From Lentisphaerota bacterium (GTDB lineage Bacteria; Verrucomicrobiota; Lentisphaeria; Victivallales; Victivallaceae): a stretch of 45,319 nucleotides of DNA. The stretch is from assembly GCA_015061495.1 (NCBI GenBank), contig SUWL01000013.1, positions 1 to 45,319 on the forward strand, read 5' to 3'. The notes beneath the pieces are model-generated. The model was not told where the DNA came from. It did not search any database and saw nothing but the letters and a program-made list of their open reading frames with translations. Numbering within the stretch: position 1 is the stretch's first letter; every line of letters begins with the position of its first letter. Shown one piece after another: positions 16,792-24,953 of the stretch. The position numbers were made by a program, and so were the translations under genes.

Positions 16792-18078
16792 ATGGCGATG
16801 TATGTACAAAAGGGCGGTGCTGATGTTGCAATCAGCGACAGTGAATTGCAGAATCTGGTGCTGGAAGCGGTTGCTAAAAGCGGCAAAGATATCAAGCGCA
16901 TGCTGATTTTGCCGCCGGATCATACCAGATTGAATTCCTGTGCCGGCAGAATTACTGAAATAATCTATGAAAATTATGCGGACAAATGTCATATCGATAT
17001 CATGCCCGCATTGGGAACTCACTCTGCCATGGGGGATGCCCAGTTGGAATTGATGTTCGGCAAAAAGATCCCTAAAGATAAGTTTCTGGTTCATGACTGG
17101 CGCAATGGGGTCAAATCCATGGGCAAGGCATCCAGCGAATTTTTGCAGGAACTTTCCGGCGGCAAACTGGATTATGAGGTCAATGTAGAGATCAACAAGA
17201 TCGTCTTTGATAACTATGATTTGATTATTTCAGTAGGGCAGGTCGTCCCTCACGAAGTGGTCGGCATGGCGAACTACACCAAAAATCTGATGGTTGGCAT
17301 AGGTGGTTCTGACATGATCAATAAATCCCACTTCCTGGGCGCTGTTGCCAATCTTGAGAAGATCATGGGGCATGCCGACAGCCCGGTAAGAAAGCTGTTT
17401 AATTACGGAGTGGATACTTATCTTGCTGATCTGCCGATCATTTACATGCAGACCGTAATGGCGCGTGATAATGCTTCCGGTAAAATGGCGATGCGCGGAT
17501 TTTTTGCCGGTGACGGAGACAGCGCATTTATGGCAGCAGCCAAATTGAGTGTCGAAACCAACCTGGAATTGCTGGATAAACCGCTTAAAAAAGTAATCGT
17601 CTATCTTGATCCGGAAGAATTCAAAAGCACCTGGCTGGGAAATAAATCGGTGTACCGTACCCGTATGGCGATCGCTGATGACGGCGATTTGATCGTATTG
17701 GCTCCCGGCTTGCAGGAGTTTGGCGAAGACCCGGAAATTGACCGCTTGATTCGTAAATATGGTTATAAAGGTACGCCCAATACGCTTAAAATGGTGGCGG
17801 AAAACGAAGATCTCCGCAACAATCTCGGAGCTGCGGCACACCTGATCCATGGTTCCAGCGAAGGTCGTTTTACCATTACTTACTGCCCCGGCAGCAAAGT
17901 TTCTGCAGAAGAGATCCGTTCAGTTGGATTTGAATACGGCGATCTTGATGAAGTGATGAAAAAATATGATTTTGCCAACCTGAAAGACGGTATCAATACT
18001 GTCAATGGCGAAGAAATTTTCTACATCAGCAATCCGGCTCTGGGATTGTGGGCGCTGAAATCTGCATTCGCCGAATGA
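16792..18078 (+). CDS. LarA-family nickel-pincer hydroxyacid racemase/epimerase
   Basis: A 428-residue member of the lactate-racemase (LarA) superfamily, which epimerises the alpha-carbon of 2-hydroxy acids using a covalently bound nickel-pincer nucleotide. The critical residues keep LarA spacing: DHTR (43-46), GTH with His77, His154, Lys164 and His180. The last three have the same 10- and 16-residue intervals as His174, Lys184 and His200 of Lactobacillus LarA (numbers recalled). The catalytic set looks intact. The neighbours suggest a sugar acid rather than lactate; C2 epimerisation of mannonate/gluconate is my hypothesis. The cofactor makers LarB, LarC and LarE are not in the window. It follows a terminator 22 bases upstream and has AGAGG before the ATG. 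Confidence 0.85.
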   Translation: MAMYVQKGGADVAISDSELQNLVLEAVAKSGKDIKRMLILPPDHTRLNSCAGRITEIIYENYADKCHIDIMPALGTHSAMGDAQLELMFGKKIPKDKFLVHDWRNGVKSMGKASSEFLQELSGGKLDYEVNVEINKIVFDNYDLIISVGQVVPHEVVGMANYTKNLMVGIGGSDMINKSHFLGAVANLEKIMGHADSPVRKLFNYGVDTYLADLPIIYMQTVMARDNASGKMAMRGFFAGDGDSAFMAAAKLSVETNLELLDKPLKKVIVYLDPEEFKSTWLGNKSVYRTRMAIADDGDLIVLAPGLQEFGEDPEIDRLIRKYGYKGTPNTLKMVAENEDLRNNLGAAAHLIHGSSEGRFTITYCPGSKVSAEEIRSVGFEYGDLDEVMKKYDFANLKDGINTVNGEEIFYISNPALGLWALKSAFAE

Positions 18079-18096
18079 TCCGGTTAAATTGCACAC

Positions 18097-18137
18097 AAAA
18101 AACACCGCTTCCGGAAATAAAACGGAAGCGGTGTTTT
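18097..18137. terminator. Bidirectional intrinsic terminator
   Basis: AACACCGCTTCCG and CGGAAGCGGTGTT pair perfectly around a short AT-rich loop, with an A-run to the left and a T-run to the right. It serves the LarA-type gene (+) and the convergent gene at 18158 (-). Confidence 0.9.
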
Positions 18138-18157
18138 TATATTGCCGTAAGAAATGG

Positions 18158-18919
18158 TTATACCGTGAACTGGAATCCATCGTAACCGATGGTCATTGGA
18201 TAACCGATTGTTTTATACATTTCCGTAAGTTTTACCTGATTTTCCGGTTCCTGCCACGGATTGCCCAGATGTGTGAATACCAATCTGCCGAGATCAAGTT
18301 TCACCAAACGTTCACAGGCGCTTTCCGGGGTAAAGTGGACCAGTTCGCAAACCAGGGCATCGCAGCCATCTGCTGCCGCAGAGGGAAAATCGGAGAAATC
18401 CGGAGAGAGGTCGCCGGTGAAAAATACTTTTTTATCTCCGGCTGTGATCCGGAATCCATAACTTCCGGCATCCGGTTTAGCCGGATCTTTTTGGATATGA
18501 CTGGTGGGGAAGGATTCGACTTTGATGATACCGTCGTTGAAAATTTCTCCGGTTTGGAATGAAGATATCCGGTGGAGATTTTCTTCTTTGACATGATTGA
18601 CTTTGAGCCATTGCCGCAGGAAATTTTCCGCATCCGGATCCGGAAGCAGGATCGCCGGATCGATTTCCGGGAAACGGCGGCGGCGTTTCAATCCCTGTTC
18701 CAGGATCATCGGCAGGCCGCCGGTGTGGTCGAGGTGCATATGGGTGATAAATACTCCTTCGATCATTTCCGGCCAGAGATCCATACGGATCAAACTGGCT
18801 GTCGCGCATTCACCGGCATCGACCAAATACAGATGACCCTTTTCTTCGATCAGCGAAGAGGTGTTGAATCTGGTCTTGGTCGGGTCACCGTGGCTGGTGC
18901 CCAATAATGTGATTTTCAT
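18158..18919 (-). CDS. Metallo-beta-lactamase-fold hydrolase (RNase Z-like)
   Basis: A 253-residue soluble protein with the zinc-binding HMHLDH (residues 60-65). Upstream it has the LLGTSHG loop and NTSSL typical of RNase Z-like MBL proteins; downstream it has SH (~155), FTGDLS (~190) and the C-terminal FTHLG. This metal-ligand order fits a two-zinc hydrolase. It lacks the long RNase Z exosite, so tRNA 3' processing is not assured; a phosphodiesterase or other hydrolase is equally possible. It is monocistronic, with its own strong promoter and a shared terminator. Confidence 0.8.
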   Translation of the reverse strand: MKITLLGTSHGDPTKTRFNTSSLIEEKGHLYLVDAGECATASLIRMDLWPEMIEGVFITHMHLDHTGGLPMILEQGLKRRRRFPEIDPAILLPDPDAENFLRQWLKVNHVKEENLHRISSFQTGEIFNDGIIKVESFPTSHIQKDPAKPDAGSYGFRITAGDKKVFFTGDLSPDFSDFPSAAADGCDALVCELVHFTPESACERLVKLDLGRLVFTHLGNPWQEPENQVKLTEMYKTIGYPMTIGYDGFQFTV

Positions 18920-18954
18920 TGCAATATCCTTGGGTTTTGAATTTGAGTTCCGTT

Positions 18955-18983
18955 AATATATTTCCATTCGGTGATTTTGTCAA
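18955..18983 (-). promoter_or_regulatory. Promoter of the MBL-fold gene
   Basis: Minus strand TTGACA (18978-18983), a 17-bp spacer and TATATT (18955-18960), about 36 bases before the ATG. Confidence 0.65.
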
Positions 18984-19024
18984 GGGATAATTCAGTAAAA
19001 ATTTTGAAAAGGTCATAATCAAGC

Positions 19025-19053
19025 TTGAATTTTATTATTGCAGGATGTATATT
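19025..19053 (+). promoter_or_regulatory. Promoter of the glycosidase-like gene at 19109
   Basis: TTGAAT (19025-19030), a 17-bp spacer and TATATT (19048-19053). The expected transcription start is near 19060, just before the palindrome at 19068. Confidence 0.65.
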
Positions 19054-19067
19054 AATAGTAATTTGTG

Positions 19068-19081
19068 ATTGTACGTACAAT
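19068..19081. promoter_or_regulatory. Palindromic operator candidate
   Basis: ATTGTACGTACAAT is a perfect 14-bp palindrome about 8-21 bases downstream of the expected transcription start, where a bound repressor would block elongation. It closely resembles the operator core I recall for the GntR-family arabinose repressor AraR of Bacillus. No regulator gene is in the window. Confidence 0.6.
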
Positions 19082-19108
19082 TAGTGTGTCAAAGAAAGAT
19101 GAGAATTT

Positions 19109-21100
19109 ATGAACAAGGCAAATATTTCATATCGTATCCACTATCAGTGCTGGCATGATGAAAAGTGCTTTGAAGAACTTTATGCAATGATCCGGGATAT
19201 CCGTCCGGCGGAAGAATATGCGCTTTTTTCTGATGACAATCACTCTCCGCGCTCAAAGGAGGAGATGTTGCGTCGTTTTGAGGTAATGGGAATACGCATG
19301 GCAAAATTGCGGGAACTTGGAGTCCGTGTCGGGATCAATATTCTCAATACCCTGGGACACCGGGAAGAAAATCTGGCTTACACCGCATCGATTTCCCGCA
19401 AATTCACCGGATATAACGGTTTTGTTTGCCCGGGAATCGCTTGCCCCAATGATCCGGATTGGTATGAAAATTATTTGAAACCGGTTTATCAGGCTGCAGC
19501 TGCTCTGCATCCTGATTTTATCTGGATCGATGATGATTTCCGGATGCATGGTCATCATCGCAGCTGGAAAGTCGGCTGTTTTTGTCCGGAGTGTTTGAAA
19601 GAGTTTTATCAGGCTACCGGATTTCCCGGTGATTTGGCAGAATTGAAAACCTTTTTTGATTGTTCCGATCCGCAAATTGCCCGTCAGAGACGTAAAACAA
19701 TGTTGAAGTGGAATCGGGATTGCCTGCTTGCCGGAGCGGAAAAACTTGAACATTATATCCATGAAATTGATGAAAATATCATCATCGGTCAGATGGATGG
19801 TTGGAATTCATGGAATGGCTTGGATTATCAGGGGCATTATAAAACTTTGGCAGGAGATAATTCTCAAGAGGTATGGTGGCGTCCGGGCGGTGGTATTTAT
19901 CGGGATTCCACTCCGGAAGATCTGGTCAAAAAAGCAGGTCATCTGGGCAGAGAGTCCGCCGCAATTCCTCAAGAGGTGAAAGTTGTGCAGGGAGAATTGG
20001 AAAGTTTCAACTATCAGCCTCTTCACAAATGCCGTTGCTTTACCGCCATTGAACCGCAGTTATTCTGTGCCGCCGGAAACACCGGAGTGGCATACAATGT
20101 TTTCGGCGATCCGGCGGCAGAGGAGTTTTCCAGTTACATTCCTCTGGTCAAAGAATTGAAAAAAATCAATCCATTTCTGGATAAAATGGTATCTGACAAT
20201 GGCAGGGTGACGCCGGTGGGAATCCACGACTGCCTTACAGAACATGAGCGCCTGTCTGACCGGATAAATCCGCAGCATTGCTGGCTGGAGCAGGAAACCG
20301 TAGAGATGGAAATTGAGAATACCGATCTTACCAAAATCGGCTTGCCTCAAGGATTCGATTTTAACGCTTCTCAAGTTTATGTTATGCGTTCAAATGTCGC
20401 CCAGGGACTTGAACATGATGAGATCATGCAGGTTTTGAGCCGAGGCGTTTATCTGGATGGAGAAGCACTTGATACGCTTAACAGACTTGGCTATGGAGAA
20501 TATACCGGCTTTGAATTGGATAAATGCTTTGAATCAGATACTGTTGAACGCTATAGCGACCACCCTTTGAATGGTAAATTTGCGGGGATGCTCCGGAATA
20601 TCCGGCAGACATTCTGGCAGAAAAATGTCTGGAGTTTGAAAGCCGCTCCCGGGGCACAAATCGTATCTTCATTGGAAGATTTTTGTTGTAAAACCGTTGC
20701 TCCCTGTGCCTCCGGATGCTTTGTGAACTCACTGGGCGGGCGGATTTTTGTCGCCGGATACGGCGCATGGGAAAATATTTACAACACTTCAAAAGTCTGC
20801 CAGTTGAAAAATATTTTCAACTATTTGAGCAAAGACACTCTTCCTGGCTGGATCGGTTCAAATTGCCGTATGGCAATCTGGGTGCGGCAATCAGCAGGTG
20901 GCGGCAGTTGTGAAATATTCAACGTTTCCATGGATGCTGCTGAAAATACGGTGGTGTATTTGCGGACCGATCGGGATAAATTTATCGTAAACCATGCAGA
21001 CGGCAAAGTTGAAGAAATTTCTGCCGCCGTTAAAAATGGAGTTGCGGAGCTGGTTATCCCCGCTTTCGCTCCGTGGGAAGTTCTCCATATCACCTGGTGA
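19109..21100 (+). CDS. Glycosidase-like TIM-barrel protein with a C-x-C-x-x-C motif
   Basis: A 663-residue protein without a signal peptide. The first ~350 residues look like a (beta/alpha)8 barrel: WIDDDFRM (139-146) closes a barrel strand with acidic residues. It is followed by CFCPECL (157-163), a cysteine motif often seen in GH42-like beta-galactosidase families, where it may bind zinc. Later segments (FDFNASQVYVMRSN, then an all-beta C-terminus) resemble the domains following such barrels. I cannot assign a CAZy family, and the catalytic pair is not proven. It is monocistronic with its own promoter and the palindromic operator at 19068, so expression is probably induced by a sugar. Confidence 0.65.
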   Translation: MNKANISYRIHYQCWHDEKCFEELYAMIRDIRPAEEYALFSDDNHSPRSKEEMLRRFEVMGIRMAKLRELGVRVGINILNTLGHREENLAYTASISRKFTGYNGFVCPGIACPNDPDWYENYLKPVYQAAAALHPDFIWIDDDFRMHGHHRSWKVGCFCPECLKEFYQATGFPGDLAELKTFFDCSDPQIARQRRKTMLKWNRDCLLAGAEKLEHYIHEIDENIIIGQMDGWNSWNGLDYQGHYKTLAGDNSQEVWWRPGGGIYRDSTPEDLVKKAGHLGRESAAIPQEVKVVQGELESFNYQPLHKCRCFTAIEPQLFCAAGNTGVAYNVFGDPAAEEFSSYIPLVKELKKINPFLDKMVSDNGRVTPVGIHDCLTEHERLSDRINPQHCWLEQETVEMEIENTDLTKIGLPQGFDFNASQVYVMRSNVAQGLEHDEIMQVLSRGVYLDGEALDTLNRLGYGEYTGFELDKCFESDTVERYSDHPLNGKFAGMLRNIRQTFWQKNVWSLKAAPGAQIVSSLEDFCCKTVAPCASGCFVNSLGGRIFVAGYGAWENIYNTSKVCQLKNIFNYLSKDTLPGWIGSNCRMAIWVRQSAGGGSCEIFNVSMDAAENTVVYLRTDRDKFIVNHADGKVEEISAAVKNGVAELVIPAFAPWEVLHITW

Positions 21101-21110
21101 GTGGAATCCA

Positions 21111-21170
21111 AAACAAAGGTTCTTTTCCCGGTTAAAGGTATTTCCACCGTGAAAAGAACCTTGTTCTATA
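21111..21170. terminator. Hairpin between convergent genes, probable terminator
   Basis: AAGGTTCTTTTC (21116-21127) and GAAAAGAACCTT (21151-21162) form 12-bp arms around a 23-base loop between the gene ending at 21100 (+) and the one ending at 21189 (-). The U-tract is poor on both strands, so confidence is moderate. Confidence 0.5.
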
Positions 21171-21188
21171 ATACGCAGACCGGAAAGA

Positions 21189-21854
21189 TTATTTGACCAG
21201 ATCGGTAGTCGGGATCCATACGACTTCCGGATCTTCGGAGAGGCGGCGGAGTTTATTTTCAAAATCAGCCCATAATTCCGGATCATCCATCATCTCGTAA
21301 CTGTGCCCCCAAAAGTAGAAAATCCCATCGGTGGTTTTGGCTTTTTCAAAGGCTTGCCAGAAGTTGTCATCCTGAAAGTGGCAACTGGAATGAAGGATCA
21401 TCGGATGGGAAAATGCCGATACCCGGTCGGTATTTTCCACGGTTCTGCCGTAAGTAAATCCTGCCTCAAGCAGCATGTCGGCTGTTTTTTCCGTATATCT
21501 GCCGCATGGCCAGGCAAATCCGGTGCAGGGCTTCTGAAAGAGATCTTCCAGAATATTTTTTGCCCCGACAGCATCTGTAAAGAAAACTTTGTCATCGACA
21601 ATTCCGGCATTGCAGTGGCACATGGTGTGTGACGCAACATCAAAACCTTCGTAGACATCGGTGACTTCATTCCATGCCAATTTCCCGGCATAATAGATTC
21701 CCCGGAATTTATACCCTTCCGGATTTCTTTCAGCATAGCGGTGGAGTGCCGGATTGAGGTTGAAAGTGGCCTTCGCATTATACTTGCGGAGCAATTCTGT
21801 GAGTTTGATGTCGTTAAGTACTCCATCATCCCAGCATTGTGCGACTTTGATCAT
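21189..21854 (-). CDS. Polysaccharide deacetylase (NodB/CE4-like)
   Basis: A 221-residue cytoplasmic-looking protein of the NodB-homology fold, which removes acetyl groups from polysaccharides. Motif 1 is WDDG (8-11) with the paired aspartates. The metal motif SHTMCH (75-80) fits the family H-x3-H pattern with a leading Ser. GFAWPCGRY (112-120) is the third motif, with Cys replacing the usual Tyr/Phe position. A late WGHSYEM provides the last histidine. There is no signal peptide, so the substrate is probably soluble or cytoplasmic. It starts 24 bases after the uvrC stop with its own GGAGAC and is likely the last gene of the fmt-rng-uvrC unit, an unusual companion. Confidence 0.85.
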   Translation of the reverse strand: MIKVAQCWDDGVLNDIKLTELLRKYNAKATFNLNPALHRYAERNPEGYKFRGIYYAGKLAWNEVTDVYEGFDVASHTMCHCNAGIVDDKVFFTDAVGAKNILEDLFQKPCTGFAWPCGRYTEKTADMLLEAGFTYGRTVENTDRVSAFSHPMILHSSCHFQDDNFWQAFEKAKTTDGIFYFWGHSYEMMDDPELWADFENKLRRLSEDPEVVWIPTTDLVK

Positions 21855-21878
21855 GGTATTAAGTCTCCTTCTGTTTGA

Positions 21879-23342
21879 TTATTTTAAGGTTTCGACTATT
21901 TTTTCAGCAACTGCTTTGCCAATTCCCGGCACCCGGATGGAAATTTCAGCTGCATCGGCACGTTTCAATCTGGCAAGCGAACCGAATGCCCGCAGCAGCT
22001 GCCGCTTGCGGATCTCTCCGACCCCGGGGATGTCATCGAGCATGGACGATTGGATACGTTTTTCCCGCAATTGCCGATGATAAGTGATCGCGAAACGGTG
22101 CGCTTCATCCCGTACTGATTGCAGCAGACGCAGTGCGTGGTCATGCCGGTCAAGGACGATGGGATCGGCACGACCGGGAATAAAAATCTCTTCATTGCGT
22201 TCCGCCAGAGAAATCAGCGGCAAGGGGGGAGCATTTACCGAAATAAGCGCAGCTACGGCACTTGAGAGTTGTCCTTTGCCGCCGTCTACCATCAGCAGAT
22301 CCGGAAATGGGCGTTTTTCAGCCAGCAGTCTGCCGAAGTGACGGGAAACTGCTTCTCGCATCATGGCAAAGTCATCGCTTTGAGTGACCGTTTTGATGCG
22401 GAATCTTTTATATGCCTGACGGTCCGGTCTGCCGTTGGTAAATGTTACCATACTGGCAACTGCCAAAGTGCCGAGAATATTGGAGATATCAAAGCAAATG
22501 ATTTTTCGGGGGAGCGTTTTCAGCCCCAGCCGCTGTGCCAGAGCGCGGATACCTTGTTCTCCGGGAGGAAAAAGTTGATCCGGCAGCGAAGGATTCTCAA
22601 AAATCCGGTTCCGGTGTCCGAAAACCGCATCAATATTGGCTGCCGCATCCCGATAACGGGCGGCAAGTTCATATTTGCCGGCGCTGGAAGCTGCCAGCAT
22701 TTTTGCTTTGATCGCTTCTTTGACCGGGGCGATATCGCCATCTAAAACCGTCAGGGCAGCATTCAATCTGGCGCGGTATTCCTCTTCAGACACATTGCCA
22801 GTGCAGGGGGCGCAACAATCCTGGACCAGTTTTTTTAAACAGTGCTTTCTGGTTTCCAGATCCGGTTCGCTGGATTTGCAGCCGCGCAGACCGAAGTGAG
22901 AAAGCAGAAATTCCCGGGTAGTCTTCAGAGCCGTTCCGTGGGGGAATGGACCATAGTAGCGGGCATTATCCGGTTTTTTCAGCCGGGCAAGATTGATGGT
23001 CGGGAATTTTTCCGACAAGTCAACTTTTAACAGCAGATACCGTTTGTCATCCCGCATTAAAATGTTGTAATGCGGGGCATACGATTTGATCAATTGAGAT
23101 TCCAGAAGCAGTGCTTCATCTTCGTTGCGGACTACAGTAAATGACCATTCGGCAATGGAGTTGATCAGTGAACGCAACTTTGCATCACCGGTTCGCTTGC
23201 GTGAAGGCTGGAAATAATTGCCCAGTCTGCGGCGCAAATCCCGGGCTTTACCAACGTAAATCACCTTGCCGAAGCGGTCACGGAACATGTAAACGCCCGG
23301 TTTCGGCGGAATTTCCGAAGGATGGTATTCGTCAAATCTCAA
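21879..23342 (-). CDS. uvrC: UvrABC excinuclease subunit C
   Basis: A 487-residue nuclease that makes both incisions in nucleotide excision repair with UvrA/UvrB. The GIY-YIG domain is at the N-terminus (PGVYMF, then VIYVGKARDLRRRL). A UvrB-binding coiled segment lies near residue 210 (AKMLAASSAGKYELAARYRDA). The RNase H-like second nuclease domain shows FDISNILG and LMVDGGKGQL, and two helix-hairpin-helix motifs end the protein. It is about 100 residues shorter than E. coli UvrC, mainly in loops. The start codon appears to be TTG, with AGGTGA just upstream, 3 bases after the rng stop; this is the only start fitting the GIY-YIG domain. Confidence 0.93.
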   Translation of the reverse strand: MRFDEYHPSEIPPKPGVYMFRDRFGKVIYVGKARDLRRRLGNYFQPSRKRTGDAKLRSLINSIAEWSFTVVRNEDEALLLESQLIKSYAPHYNILMRDDKRYLLLKVDLSEKFPTINLARLKKPDNARYYGPFPHGTALKTTREFLLSHFGLRGCKSSEPDLETRKHCLKKLVQDCCAPCTGNVSEEEYRARLNAALTVLDGDIAPVKEAIKAKMLAASSAGKYELAARYRDAAANIDAVFGHRNRIFENPSLPDQLFPPGEQGIRALAQRLGLKTLPRKIICFDISNILGTLAVASMVTFTNGRPDRQAYKRFRIKTVTQSDDFAMMREAVSRHFGRLLAEKRPFPDLLMVDGGKGQLSSAVAALISVNAPPLPLISLAERNEEIFIPGRADPIVLDRHDHALRLLQSVRDEAHRFAITYHRQLREKRIQSSMLDDIPGVGEIRKRQLLRAFGSLARLKRADAAEISIRVPGIGKAVAEKIVETLK

Positions 23343-23345
23343 TTG

Positions 23346-24950
23346 TCACCTGACTTCTTCGCCAGTTTCTGCGTCGATCAACCGGAATTCTTCATAGTGA
23401 AGTTCCGGATCGGCACGGAAAGTGAGTTCCCGTTTATATTTACTTTCCAAATCGGTGAGCAATTCGGCGTCCTCGTCCCGCAATCTTGCCAGGACGTCTG
23501 GATGCATAAATACCCGCAGTGATGCCTCCCGGTGTTTTTTGTCCCGCATTACCGAACTCAATCGGCGTTGGATCTCTGCACTCATCGTCAGAGCCGATTT
23601 GACCAAGCCGGTGCCATGGCAGTAAGGGCAGGGGTCGTAGACCTGATCCAGGATGCTTTCATGTTCCCGCTGGCGGGTCATTTCCATCAAGCCAAGTTTG
23701 CTTAACGGCAGAACTTTAGTCTTTGCCCGGTCGTCTTTTACCAATTTTTTCATATGCCGGTAAAGTTCATCCCGGTCGGATGCCGAACGCATATCAATAA
23801 AATCCAGAACCACCAGACCGCCGACATTTCGCAGTTTCAACTGCCGGGCGATCTCTTCGGCGGCTTCCATATTGGTCTGTAAAATAAATTCCGGCTGATC
23901 GGCGGTTTTTCTTCCGTGACCGGAGTTGACATCAATGGCGATCAGAGCTTCGGTTTCGTCGATGACGATCGCACCTCCTCCGGGGAGTTTGACCTCCCGC
24001 TGAAAGACATTTTTGATCTGTTCATCAATGTTGTAATAGTCAAAAATCGGAGCAGTCCCTTTGAAGCGGGTAACTTTGCCGGCAAGTCTGATCCCGCCGA
24101 TCCGCTTCAGGGTATCTTTGATATGTTTGTACGCATCCGGATCATCGACAACGATGCCGTCTATTTCATCGGTCATGAAATCCCGGGCGGTTCGGTCAAT
24201 GAGATTGGGTTCGGTGAACAAACGCTGCGGGGCAATCCGGCTTTCCACGCCGTTTTCGATTTTTTTCCAGTAGTCCAGCAGCAGACCGAGGTCACGCTTG
24301 AAAAATGCGGCTTTGCGTCCTTCTCCGTTGGTGCGGCAGATCATTCCCATGCCTTCCGGGAGTTCCAGCTGCTCCAAAATTTTCCGCAAACGGTCTCTTT
24401 CCTGGGCGCTTTCGATACGGGAAGACAGTCCGATATGTTCGCTGTAAGGCATCAATACCAGAAATCTGCCGGGAATGGTGATATCAGTGGTTACCCGCGC
24501 TCCTTTGGTGCTGATCGGAGCTTTGGCCACCTGCACTAAAATTTCCATGCCGGGCTTGAATATATTGGGAATATCGGCGGTGGTGATCTTCTTTTTCCGG
24601 CGGGTTTCTTCGGCGGTCAGTGGAGAATTATCCGGAGTCTTATGCTTTTTTTTACGTTTTGAAGTAATGGAACTTTCTTTTGATTCCAAATCGGCACGAT
24701 ATTGCTCAACCAGTTCCGAGTTGCCGGGAAGCATTTCTCTGAAGTGGAGAAAGGCATTCTTTTTTGCGCCGATATCCACGAATGCCGCCTGCAGAGAATT
24801 GTCAAGGTTGATGATCCTGCCCAAGTAGATGTCACCTGCTTTGGGGGTGTCATCGTCTCTTTCCAATTTGTACTCTTCCAATTTGCCATTGTTGAGCATG
24901 GCAAAGCGGCGTTCAAGTTTTTCGCAATTGAGGATTATTTCTTTGCTCAT
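23346..24950 (-). CDS. rng: Ribonuclease G/E family endoribonuclease
   Basis: A 534-residue single-strand RNA endonuclease for rRNA maturation and mRNA decay. The N-terminus carries the S1-like RNA-binding fold (GDIYLGRIINLD...AAFVDIGAKKNAFLHF), with a Lys-rich insertion near residue 100. The catalytic aspartates lie in IAIDVNSGHGRK and LVVLDFIDM. The zinc-link motif CPYCHGTG is near residue 435. There is no long C-terminal scaffold, so it is RNase G-like in architecture rather than a full RNase E. GGAGAG lies 9 bases before the ATG. It lies between fmt (3 bases) and uvrC (3 bases), so all are co-transcribed. Confidence 0.95.
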   Translation of the reverse strand: MSKEIILNCEKLERRFAMLNNGKLEEYKLERDDDTPKAGDIYLGRIINLDNSLQAAFVDIGAKKNAFLHFREMLPGNSELVEQYRADLESKESSITSKRKKKHKTPDNSPLTAEETRRKKKITTADIPNIFKPGMEILVQVAKAPISTKGARVTTDITIPGRFLVLMPYSEHIGLSSRIESAQERDRLRKILEQLELPEGMGMICRTNGEGRKAAFFKRDLGLLLDYWKKIENGVESRIAPQRLFTEPNLIDRTARDFMTDEIDGIVVDDPDAYKHIKDTLKRIGGIRLAGKVTRFKGTAPIFDYYNIDEQIKNVFQREVKLPGGGAIVIDETEALIAIDVNSGHGRKTADQPEFILQTNMEAAEEIARQLKLRNVGGLVVLDFIDMRSASDRDELYRHMKKLVKDDRAKTKVLPLSKLGLMEMTRQREHESILDQVYDPCPYCHGTGLVKSALTMSAEIQRRLSSVMRDKKHREASLRVFMHPDVLARLRDEDAELLTDLESKYKRELTFRADPELHYEEFRLIDAETGEEVR

Positions 24951-24953
24951 GGT

